64,000 bases of DNA from Aliiroseovarius sp. PrR006 (GTDB taxonomy: Bacteria; Pseudomonadota; Alphaproteobacteria; Rhodobacterales; Rhodobacteraceae). The stretch is taken from NCBI RefSeq assembly GCF_010500215.1, contig NZ_JAAGOY010000004.1:992001-1056000 (forward strand), written 5' to 3'. The notes beneath the pieces are model-generated. The model saw only the letters and a list, made by a program, of their open reading frames with translations, was not told the origin of the DNA and did no database searches. Numbering within the stretch: the stretch's first letter is position 1; each line of letters opens with the position of its first letter. Positions 7,714-15,262 of the stretch are shown here, piece after piece. Both the position numbers and the translations under genes were made by a program.

Positions 7714-8634
7714 CTAACTTTTGTAGACCGCGCACCCTTTCAGTGCTGCGGCATCATCCAGGATCGAGTGTACCGGTACCGGGTGCGCGTTATTCAGGGC
7801 AAACGGTTCACGAACGATGTCGGCGAAGGCCGCCTTGGCAGAAGTCGACAGAAGATGCCGCGCGACACCCCCGGCAAAGAAGATCCCCCGTCTGGGCAGA
7901 AAGGCCAGGATCAGGTTTCGTGTCAGCACCGCGAGTAGCTGCGCGTAGAAGACCTGAAATTCCTGTTTCACAGAGGTTTGCAATTCCGTGGCGCCATTCG
8001 TCACCGGCACGGCCCTCGCCTGTTCCAACGCATAGAGGGCGGCATAGCCTCGGCCCGAAAACACCTCTTCGATGGTTGTGAGCTTCTCGGCCTGCGCTCC
8101 AAAACGTGCGGACAGTTTGGCGGCGATGTCAGCAGGAAGGCAGATATGCCCGTATTCCACATCCAACTGCGCCACCCTGCCCTTCGATATCACCACCGGA
8201 GAGACGTTGAACCCGGTCCCGATCCCGACCACCAAAGCCTGTGCTTCGTCCATGGGGCTCTCACCAAGCGACACCAAGGGATCAAGACTTTCGAGCCCGA
8301 GGAAAACGCTGGCTTGTCCAAGCGCGGCCAGATCATTCAGCAGGGAAACGGGACGTTCACCAAGACTGCGTGACAGTTGCGTTTCGTCGAAATGCCAGTC
8401 CCGGTTGGTCAGGCAGGCCCGCCCGCTATGGACGGGACCGGCAACCGCGATGACCGCATCCGCAATCTGAGCGTCTTTCCTGTCAGAAAGATAGCGCACC
8501 AGCACGTCGTCGAAACTTGCGAAGTCATCGTTACGAAAGCTTTCGATCGATGTGCTGTTCAGTTGCCCCGCGCGGGCCAACCCCAAACGTGAGTTGGTCC
8601 CGCCGATATCGGCAACAAGCCTGTCACCGGTCAA
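7714..8634 (-). CDS. glk: Glucokinase
   Basis: 306 aa, bacterial glucokinase (Glk, non-ROK) family. The N-terminal phosphate loop DIGGTNSRLGL, catalytic-site LLNDLAALG and GIGTGFN phosphate motif are all visible. It phosphorylates incoming glucose to glucose 6-phosphate. The start is a TTG at 8634 with GGAGAG upstream, and its first bases overlap the transporter ATPase stop (TTGA), so it is translationally coupled as the last gene of the sugar-uptake operon. Length is normal. Operon context supports glucose rather than another hexose. Confidence 0.92.
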   Translation of the reverse strand: MTGDRLVADIGGTNSRLGLARAGQLNSTSIESFRNDDFASFDDVLVRYLSDRKDAQIADAVIAVAGPVHSGRACLTNRDWHFDETQLSRSLGERPVSLLNDLAALGQASVFLGLESLDPLVSLGESPMDEAQALVVGIGTGFNVSPVVISKGRVAQLDVEYGHICLPADIAAKLSARFGAQAEKLTTIEEVFSGRGYAALYALEQARAVPVTNGATELQTSVKQEFQVFYAQLLAVLTRNLILAFLPRRGIFFAGGVARHLLSTSAKAAFADIVREPFALNNAHPVPVHSILDDAAALKGCAVYKS

Positions 8635-9728
8635 TTCAGACGCTCTCCGCTTTCCGGAGCAAAGTAGGACACTTTGCTCAGGTCAAAGGCCAACGGCAAG
8701 GTCTCGCCCGTACGCGCGCTGGTTTCGGCGTGCAGGCGTGCAGTGACCTGCTTGCCACCCAGTTGCGACACGACATAAGTGTCGGCCCCTGCCGGTTCGA
8801 CCATATCGATCAAGCAATCGGCTTCTTGCACGTCTTCGCCCGCACGGAAGCCCGCTTCGGCGATGTCTTCGGGGCGCAAGCCCAGAATGACGTCCTCGGG
8901 TAGGCCTTTGGCGTGCGTATCGGTCAGGACCAGCGGCGCGGCACCTGCCCGTTCGATCTCGATCTTCGTCCCTGTGCCATTGGCCTTGGCGCGTGCCGGG
9001 ATCAGGTTCATCGCCGGGCTGCCCATGAAATCCGCCACGAAGAGGTTCGCAGGCTTGTTATAGATCTCGGCGGGGCTGCCGATCTGCTGCACGATCCCAC
9101 CTTTCAGGACGACGATCTTGGTGGCAAGGGTCATCGCCTCGATCTGGTCATGGGTCACATAGACCATCGTAGCGTTCAGGTTCTGGTGCAGCTTCTTGAT
9201 CTCGGTCCGCATCTCGACCCGCAGCTTGGCGTCAAGGTTCGACAGCGGCTCGTCAAACAGGAAGAGCTTCGGATCACGCACCAGCGCCCGACCCATCGCG
9301 ACGCGCTGCCGCTGACCGCCGGAAAGCTGGCCGGGACGACGCTGCAGAAGCGGTTCGATCTGCAGCTGCTGCGCCACCTCGTTCAGCTTCTTCTCTTGCG
9401 TTGCCGCGTCAACACCACGCACTTTCATGCCAAAGGTGATGTTCTTGGCCACCGACATGGTCGGATAGAGCGCATAGGACTGGAACACCATCGCGATGTC
9501 GCGGTCTTTCGGGCTGACCTCGGTCATGTCGCGCCCACCGATGCCGATCGAGCCGCTTGTGATCGGCTCAAGCCCTGCGATGCAGTTCAAGAGCGTGGAC
9601 TTGCCGCAGCCCGAGGGGCCAACGAGGACCAAGAAGTCTCCCGGTTCGATCGCGACATTGATGTCTTTCAGGATCTCGACGGACCCATAGTTCTTGTAGA
9701 GGTTTTTGATATCCAGAATAGGAGCCAT
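8631..9728 (-). CDS. gtsD: Sugar ABC transporter ATPase (MalK/UgpC type)
   Basis: 365 aa. It has Walker A GPSGCGKST, signature LSGGQRQRVAMGRA, Walker B LFLFDEPLSNLDAK, H-loop YVTHDQ, and the C-terminal OB-type regulatory domain (from about residue 235) typical of carbohydrate CUT1 ATPases. It energises import by the two permeases directly upstream. It starts 4 bp after the permease stop and overlaps glk by 4 bp, so the genes form one transcript. Substrate assignment comes from the GtsA-like binding protein and glucokinase, not from this sequence. Confidence 0.9.
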   Translation of the reverse strand: MAPILDIKNLYKNYGSVEILKDINVAIEPGDFLVLVGPSGCGKSTLLNCIAGLEPITSGSIGIGGRDMTEVSPKDRDIAMVFQSYALYPTMSVAKNITFGMKVRGVDAATQEKKLNEVAQQLQIEPLLQRRPGQLSGGQRQRVAMGRALVRDPKLFLFDEPLSNLDAKLRVEMRTEIKKLHQNLNATMVYVTHDQIEAMTLATKIVVLKGGIVQQIGSPAEIYNKPANLFVADFMGSPAMNLIPARAKANGTGTKIEIERAGAAPLVLTDTHAKGLPEDVILGLRPEDIAEAGFRAGEDVQEADCLIDMVEPAGADTYVVSQLGGKQVTARLHAETSARTGETLPLAFDLSKVSYFAPESGERLN

Positions 9729-9732
9729 GGGT

Positions 9733-10629
9733 TTAGCCTTTCACGGAGCCCGCGGTCAGTCCGCGGATGAAGTATTTGCCGGCGACGACATAGACGAGGA
9801 GTGTGGGAAGGGCGGCGATGATCGCAGCAGCCATATCCACGTTGTATTCCTTCACGCCGGTGGTCGAGTTTACGATGTTGTTCAGCGCCACAGTGACGGG
9901 TTGGGTGCCAGCCTGACTGAAGCTCACGCCGAACAGGAAGTCATTCCAGATCTGAGTGAACTGCCAGATGACGGTCACAACGATGATCGGCAGCGACAGG
10001 GGCAGGAAGATCGACCAGAAAATCCGGAAGAAGCCCGCGCCATCCACTTTTGCCGCCTTCACCAGCTCTTGCGGAATGGTGACATAGTAGTTGCGGAAAA
10101 AGAGCGTGGTGAACCCGATGCCATAGATCACGTGGACGAAGATCAGCCCCGGGATGGTGCCCGCGATGCCCATGATGCCCAGCATCCGTGCCATCGGCAG
10201 CAGCACCACCTGGAAGGGGATGAAGCAGCCAAACAGCATCAGCGAGAAGATCAAGTTTGCGCCTTTGAACTTCCACTGGGCGATAACGTAGCCATTAAGC
10301 GCCCCAAGCATGGTCGAAATCAGAACCGCCGGGATCGCCAGGATCACCGAGTTCCAGAAGTAAGGGCGCAGGCCCTCGCACTGGATGCCGGTACAGGCGC
10401 CGGACCATGCGGTCCGCCAGGCCTCGAACGTGACTTCACGGGGGAAGGCCACAAGGCTGCCAGTGCGGATCTCTTCCAGACTTTTCAGCGAGGTCGTAAC
10501 CATCACGAAAAGCGGCATCAGATAGAACAGGGCGAAGAGGCCAAGCAGGGTGAACAGAAGCCAGCGCAGGGCGATACGACCCCAATTGCGCGATGGGCTG
10601 TGAGCGGTGGTAAGCGCAATATCAGTCAT
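9733..10629 (-). CDS. gtsC: Sugar ABC transporter permease, MalG type
   Basis: 298 aa with about six transmembrane segments: the first is at residues 17-40, and the EAA loop follows ELVKAAKVDGAGFFRIFWSI near residue 205, contacting the ATPase. CUT1-family second permease. It overlaps the preceding permease gene by 8 bp, indicating translational coupling. Its role is import of the sugar, probably glucose or mannose, delivered by the binding protein at 11558-12802. Confidence 0.88.
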   Translation of the reverse strand: MTDIALTTAHSPSRNWGRIALRWLLFTLLGLFALFYLMPLFVMVTTSLKSLEEIRTGSLVAFPREVTFEAWRTAWSGACTGIQCEGLRPYFWNSVILAIPAVLISTMLGALNGYVIAQWKFKGANLIFSLMLFGCFIPFQVVLLPMARMLGIMGIAGTIPGLIFVHVIYGIGFTTLFFRNYYVTIPQELVKAAKVDGAGFFRIFWSIFLPLSLPIIVVTVIWQFTQIWNDFLFGVSFSQAGTQPVTVALNNIVNSTTGVKEYNVDMAAAIIAALPTLLVYVVAGKYFIRGLTAGSVKG

Positions 10630-11494
10630 GTTTCGTCCTCAGTTCAGAGTAGAGGTAGGGAACGATGATCGCGAAGACGACGGCCATCATGACCATGGCA
10701 GAGCTTGCCGCTTGCCCGATATCGCCGCGCGAGAACGCCATCGCGTACATGTAGGTTGCAGGCAGGTCGGTGGCATAGCCGGGACCGCCTCCGGTCAGGG
10801 CGATGACAAGGTCGAAGCTCTTGATCGCAAGGTGGGCCAGCACGATGAAGGCTGACAAGAAGATCGGGGCCATCGACGGGATGATGATGGCGGAATAGAT
10901 GCGCCAGTTGGGGATACCATCGACCTGTGCGGCCTTGATGATCTCTCCGTCCACGCTGCGCAGACCAGCCAGGAACAGCGCCATGACAAAGCCCGAGGCC
11001 TGCCAGACACCGGCGATCACGACGGCGTAGATGGCCATATCCGGGTCAATCACCCAGTCAAAGCTGAAGTTTTCAAACCCCCAGTCGCGGACCATCTTTT
11101 CGATGCCCAGTCCGGGGTTCATGATCCACTTCCATGCAGTACCGGTGACGATCATCGACAGCGCCATGGGGTAAAGATAGATCGTGCGCAACACGCCTTC
11201 GGTGCGGATTTTCTGGTCCAGCAGGATGGCGATCAGCAGGCCCAGCACCATCGAGATGATGATGAACAGCGTGCCGAAGATGAAAAGGTTCACCATCGCG
11301 GTGTCGAAACGCGGAGATGCAAACAGGCGCTCGTATTGGATAAGGCCCTCGATCTCGTATTTCGGCAGCAGCCGCGAGCGGGTCAGTGACACCCAAGCGG
11401 TCCAAGCGATGAAGCCATAGACGAAGACGAGGATGGCGGCGAAAGAGGGTGCAAGCACCATCTTGGGGACATGACGTTCAAGCCATTCGGTCAT
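10622..11494 (-). CDS. gtsB: Sugar ABC transporter permease, MalF type
   Basis: 290 aa with six predicted transmembrane helices and an EAA loop near DGEIIKAAQVDGIPNWRIYS (about residues 180-200). I placed the start at the ATG of MTEWLERHVPK (11494), preceded by AGGGAA; the frame is open 45 bp further, but those residues are not family-like and run into the leader. It lies 63 bp after the binding-protein gene. Confidence 0.87.
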   Translation of the reverse strand: MTEWLERHVPKMVLAPSFAAILVFVYGFIAWTAWVSLTRSRLLPKYEIEGLIQYERLFASPRFDTAMVNLFIFGTLFIIISMVLGLLIAILLDQKIRTEGVLRTIYLYPMALSMIVTGTAWKWIMNPGLGIEKMVRDWGFENFSFDWVIDPDMAIYAVVIAGVWQASGFVMALFLAGLRSVDGEIIKAAQVDGIPNWRIYSAIIIPSMAPIFLSAFIVLAHLAIKSFDLVIALTGGGPGYATDLPATYMYAMAFSRGDIGQAASSAMVMMAVVFAIIVPYLYSELRTKHD

Positions 11495-11557
11495 TGTAAC
11501 GTTCCCTGAATAGAAGGAGGCCCCGCACCTGAAGGTCAAGCGCGAGGCCAGGGAGAT

Positions 11558-12802
11558 TTACATGGAGTTGGCGACAGCGTCGGCCAGCATGTTCACAGCA
11601 TCAGCCGAGGACATGTCCGAGTTGAAGTGCGCAGTCACCACATCGGTGATGGCACCCGACTGTGCGCCACGCAGCGCCATACCGTGGGCATAGCTCGGCA
11701 GCAGCGAACCATTGTCCGAGCTCTCGTTCATGTCTTTGGCAGACAGGTGTGCACAGCTGTCGAATTCGTCCAGAGCCACGTCTACACGTGCCGGGATCGA
11801 CCCTTTGTTCAGGTTGAACACTTTCTGGAAGTTCTTGCCGACGATCAGCTTGGACAGAAGGTCCTGACCAGCTTTCTTGTCGTCGCCGTCCACGTTGAAC
11901 ATGGCAAAGCTGTCCACGTTATACAGGAAGCCGTCACCCGGCACCGAGGCACACAGGAAGTCTTCGCCCGGCACTTTGCCTGCAGCAAGGAACTCGCCCT
12001 TGGCCCAGTCACCCATGATCTGGAAAGCGGCTTCGCCGTTCATGACCATTGCAGTGGCAAGGTTCCAATCACGCCCCGAGAAGTTGTCATCCACGTAACC
12101 GCGCATTTTGCGCATCTGGTCAAAAACGGCGACCATCTCGGCAGACTTCAGAGTGTCCATGTCCAGATCAACAAAGGCTTTCTTGAAGCCATCGGCACCA
12201 AGGATGCCCAGCGCAACAGCTTCGAACACGGTGGCGTCCTGCCACGCCTGACCACCATGGGCCAGCGGGGTGATGCCTGCGGCTGCCAGTTTGTCAGCGG
12301 CGGCGTTGAACTCGTCCCATGTCGTGGGCATTGCGATGCCATTGGCGCTTAGCACGTCAGCATTGCCCCAGATCCAGTCGATGCGGTGCACGTTGACAGG
12401 CGCTGCGCACCATGTGCCTTCGCACATCATGTGACCTGCGATCGATGCAGGCAGGACATCAGCCCAGCCTTCAGCTTCAGCCACGGCCGAAATGTCCGCC
12501 AGTACGCCTTCTTCATACCATTCTTGAATGGCCGGGCCCTTCAACTGAACGGCAGTCGGTGCATTGCCCGACAGAACGCGAGCACGAAGAGCGGTCATAG
12601 CAGCATCGCCACCGCCACCGGCAACCGGCATGTCGGTCCAGGTGCCGCCATTGTCTGCGAACTCTTGCTGCAGAACGGCGACGGATTTGGCTTCACCGCC
12701 CGATGTCCACCAGTGCAGAACCTCGGCCTGAGGCTCGGCCACAGCGGGCATGGCGCAGGTGAGTGCAATGGCCGAAACGGCCGCGAATACGGATGTCTTC
12801 AT
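11558..12802 (-). CDS. gtsA: Glucose-type ABC transporter substrate-binding protein
   Basis: 414 aa, extracellular solute-binding family 1. A signal peptide ends after PAVA-EPQAE. The mature protein closely resembles Pseudomonas GtsA in VLHWWTSGGEAKSV, AVAGGGGDAAMT and LAHGGQAWQDATVFE, a glucose/mannose-binding protein. It is exported to the periplasm and delivers sugar to GtsBC. The start at 12802 (MKTSVFAAV) has GGGAGG 8 nt upstream. As the first gene of the operon it faces the divergent regulator pair. Substrate: glucose very likely, not proven. Confidence 0.88.
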   Translation of the reverse strand: MKTSVFAAVSAIALTCAMPAVAEPQAEVLHWWTSGGEAKSVAVLQQEFADNGGTWTDMPVAGGGGDAAMTALRARVLSGNAPTAVQLKGPAIQEWYEEGVLADISAVAEAEGWADVLPASIAGHMMCEGTWCAAPVNVHRIDWIWGNADVLSANGIAMPTTWDEFNAAADKLAAAGITPLAHGGQAWQDATVFEAVALGILGADGFKKAFVDLDMDTLKSAEMVAVFDQMRKMRGYVDDNFSGRDWNLATAMVMNGEAAFQIMGDWAKGEFLAAGKVPGEDFLCASVPGDGFLYNVDSFAMFNVDGDDKKAGQDLLSKLIVGKNFQKVFNLNKGSIPARVDVALDEFDSCAHLSAKDMNESSDNGSLLPSYAHGMALRGAQSGAITDVVTAHFNSDMSSADAVNMLADAVANSM

Positions 12803-12833
12803 TAGATTTTTCCTCCCATTGGCCACCAATGTA

Positions 12834-12845
12834 GGTAGCGCTAAA
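12834..12845. promoter_or_regulatory. LacI-type palindrome upstream of gtsA
   Basis: TAGCGCTA (12836-12843) sits within GGTAGCGCTAAACC, close to the generic LacI-family operator core. It lies about 30 bp before the gtsA start. No lacI gene is in the window, so the binding factor would be encoded elsewhere. The rest of the 12803-13023 gap holds no gene. Confidence 0.4.
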
Positions 12846-13023
12846 CCAAGCTTGCCGACCGAACCCGCCTTTGCGCAACGCTAGAAACAGGGCTTTCACG
12901 CCCCCAAGGTTAGTTTTTCGAGCCTTTTGTTACATGATGTTACGCAAGCCTTGATTTTGTTGCACGCTGTTACAAACACACAGAAGGTGAGGACGGCATA
13001 TTTGCCGAAGGGAGGCACATCGC

Positions 13024-13767
13024 ATGGCGATTCCAAAACTGCTTGTCGTCGATGATGACGCAGAAACGCGCAGCATGATGACCCAGTTTCTGCAACAGAA
13101 CGGGTTCATGGCCTTCCCGTGCGAAACAGAAGATGCCATCCGCCATCACCTAAAGGGTGGCCGCGTGGACCTGATCCTGCTGGACGTGATGCTGGCGGAT
13201 GAAAACGGCGTCGAAATCTGTGCCCGGTTGCGTAAGGAACAGGACGTGCCCGTCATTCTAGTGTCGGCCCTGTCCGCCGACCACCACCGTATGAAAGGCT
13301 ACGAGGTCGGCGCGGATGACTATATCGCCAAGCCTTTCAATCCCGAACTTCTGCTGGCCCGCGTACGCGCCGTCCTGCATCGCGCCAATCGCAGCGCGTC
13401 ACTTGTTTATCGGCGCAGCGTGTCGGTCTTTCGCTTTGCGGGCTGGCATTATGATGCGAAGCGCGACGAGGTCACCTCACCGCAAGGATATCAGGTTGCC
13501 CTGTCGCGCAAGGAAACCGCGCTGCTAAAGGTACTTCTGGCCAATCCGCACATCCCCCTGACCCGAGATGAGATCGCAAATGCCCTTGATGTCACCGGAG
13601 AGGCACAGGGAACCGCGCCCGAAGGCTCTGGCCGGGCCATTGACGTGCTGGTCGGGCGCCTGCGTGGCAAGATCGAGGCCGATCCCAAATCCCCCGAGCT
13701 TCTGCGCACAGAACGCGGCATCGGCTATGTCTTCGCCGCCGATGTCACGACCGAGGACAGCGCATGA
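13024..13767 (+). CDS. OmpR-family response regulator (GltR-like by context)
   Basis: 247 aa. The receiver domain has acidic D10/D11/D12, phospho-acceptor D54 in LILLDVMLADE, and K112-region ADDYIAKPFNPE. A winged-helix OmpR domain occupies about 140-242, ending RTERGIGYVFAAD. The start has GGGAGG 8 nt upstream. It overlaps the kinase gene by 4 bp (ATGA). Being divergent from a GtsA-like glucose importer matches the Pseudomonas gltR/gtrS layout, in which the pair controls glucose uptake. That role is inferred from gene order only. Confidence 0.88.
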   Translation: MAIPKLLVVDDDAETRSMMTQFLQQNGFMAFPCETEDAIRHHLKGGRVDLILLDVMLADENGVEICARLRKEQDVPVILVSALSADHHRMKGYEVGADDYIAKPFNPELLLARVRAVLHRANRSASLVYRRSVSVFRFAGWHYDAKRDEVTSPQGYQVALSRKETALLKVLLANPHIPLTRDEIANALDVTGEAQGTAPEGSGRAIDVLVGRLRGKIEADPKSPELLRTERGIGYVFAADVTTEDSA

Positions 13768-15212
13768 GCAAAGGGTTTCGCCTGCAAACCCTTGGGGTCA
13801 CTTTAGTCGTGGCCTCATTCGCGATGGCTTTCATCTCGGCTTGGATGTGGTTTGCCTCGAACCGGTCGTGGCAGGAACACCTGACCGGCAGCTACGTCAC
13901 CGGCATCGCGCTTTACGAATCCCTGCGCACGGGTGCGGAGCCGCCTGAAGGCATCCACATCACTTCGCTGAACGCGATGGATGAAATTCTGGCCAGCCGC
14001 GGAGAGTTTTCGCGCCTGCCCGACATCCCGAAGCCCGCCTTCACCACCAATGTGTCAATCAAGGGTCCGGGCCGGGATCCCGTGTCTGGCGAAACCCTGA
14101 TCCTCGGCATCGTATCCGCGAACCTGCAATATTCGGTGTCTGAACTTGTCTCGAACGAAGGCCAGCCTGCCGCCCAGAAGTTCGGCAATGTCACGCGCCT
14201 GCTCGCGACCTATTGCAGCGAACCGATCCTTTTTGCACGAATGGGAACGCAGCCATGGATGCGCATCGACGGGCGCGTGGTCTGGGGCTGTGACGCCGCA
14301 CCCAAAGATATGCGCCTGCTGGCTGTTCTGATGTGTCTAGTGGCTCTAGCGATCCTCGCCACGGTGGTGCGCGATACCTCGGCCTATTTCGACCGCTTTG
14401 CGCGCGCGTTGCACAACCGCCGCCGTTTGGGTGGGCCGGAAAGTTATGCCGTGCAAGGGCCAGAGGAATTGCGCGACATCGTTCTGGCAGTGAACCGCTA
14501 TCTTGAAGACGAACGCGCCCAGTTGTCCAAGCGCGCGACCGTTCTGTCCGGGGTCAGCCATGACCTTGGCACCCCCGCCACCCGCCTGCGTTTGCGTACG
14601 GCATTGATCAAGGATGCCGACCTGCGGGACAAATTCGAGGCCGACATCGACAGCATGACGGAAATGATCGAAAGCGTACTGACCTATACCCGCGCCGAAC
14701 TGAACGAAGAGAACCCGCGTCAGGTGTCGTTGACCTCGCTGATCGAGGCGCTTGTCGCGGATTATGAAGACTTGGGTCAACCTGTCGCGATCCGCACACT
14801 AGAACGCCCCTCGGTCGAAGGGGGGCGATCCGTATTTGCGGCCACCCCCGGCCATGTGGCCCTTCCTGACACGCAACGCATCCTGATCACCGCCCGTCCC
14901 GTGTCCCTGAAGCGCGCCATTTCAAACTTGATCGAGAACGCGTTGAAATATGGCCGTCGCGCCACGGTCGAACTGACTGCGAATGCAGATTACGCAACGA
15001 TCGTAATCGAAGACGAAGGGTCGGGCATGTCAGCGGAAGACATTGAGGCCGTGGTGGCACCGTTCAAACGTGGAGACAACACCAAGGCCGTCGACGGCTT
15101 TGGGTTGGGCCTGACGATCGTCGCAACCGTGGCCGAGCAGCATGGCGGGCGCCTGCACTTCGAAACCGGCGCGCATGGTTTGCGCGCCTGCCTCGAGATT
15201 TGCAGGAACTAG
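13764..15212 (+). CDS. Sensor histidine kinase (GtrS-like by context)
   Basis: 482 aa. Transmembrane segment 1 spans about 9-30, a periplasmic sensing region about 31-183, and transmembrane segment 2 about 184-203, followed by a HAMP-like linker. HisKA has phospho-acceptor H266 in GVSHDLGTPATRL; the ATPase domain shows NLIENALKYG (N box), EDEGSGMS (G1) and GFGLGLTIV (G2). It phosphorylates the regulator encoded just upstream. The periplasmic domain contains two cysteines (about C151 and C176) that could form a disulfide. The ligand is unknown; a sugar or sugar acid is plausible from the neighbouring glucose importer. Confidence 0.88.
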   Translation: MSKGFRLQTLGVTLVVASFAMAFISAWMWFASNRSWQEHLTGSYVTGIALYESLRTGAEPPEGIHITSLNAMDEILASRGEFSRLPDIPKPAFTTNVSIKGPGRDPVSGETLILGIVSANLQYSVSELVSNEGQPAAQKFGNVTRLLATYCSEPILFARMGTQPWMRIDGRVVWGCDAAPKDMRLLAVLMCLVALAILATVVRDTSAYFDRFARALHNRRRLGGPESYAVQGPEELRDIVLAVNRYLEDERAQLSKRATVLSGVSHDLGTPATRLRLRTALIKDADLRDKFEADIDSMTEMIESVLTYTRAELNEENPRQVSLTSLIEALVADYEDLGQPVAIRTLERPSVEGGRSVFAATPGHVALPDTQRILITARPVSLKRAISNLIENALKYGRRATVELTANADYATIVIEDEGSGMSAEDIEAVVAPFKRGDNTKAVDGFGLGLTIVATVAEQHGGRLHFETGAHGLRACLEICRN

Positions 15213-15262
15213 AAACTTGCAGCCATGATCTGGCGCCCGGCCCGGCCCAAGCCGGATTGTCC

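Noticed and set aside
15213-15262. Terminator between the sensor kinase and the OpgB-like gene
   Set aside because: GC-rich repeats (CCGGC, GCCGG) can pair, but the stem is short and there is no T-run, so I did not list it.
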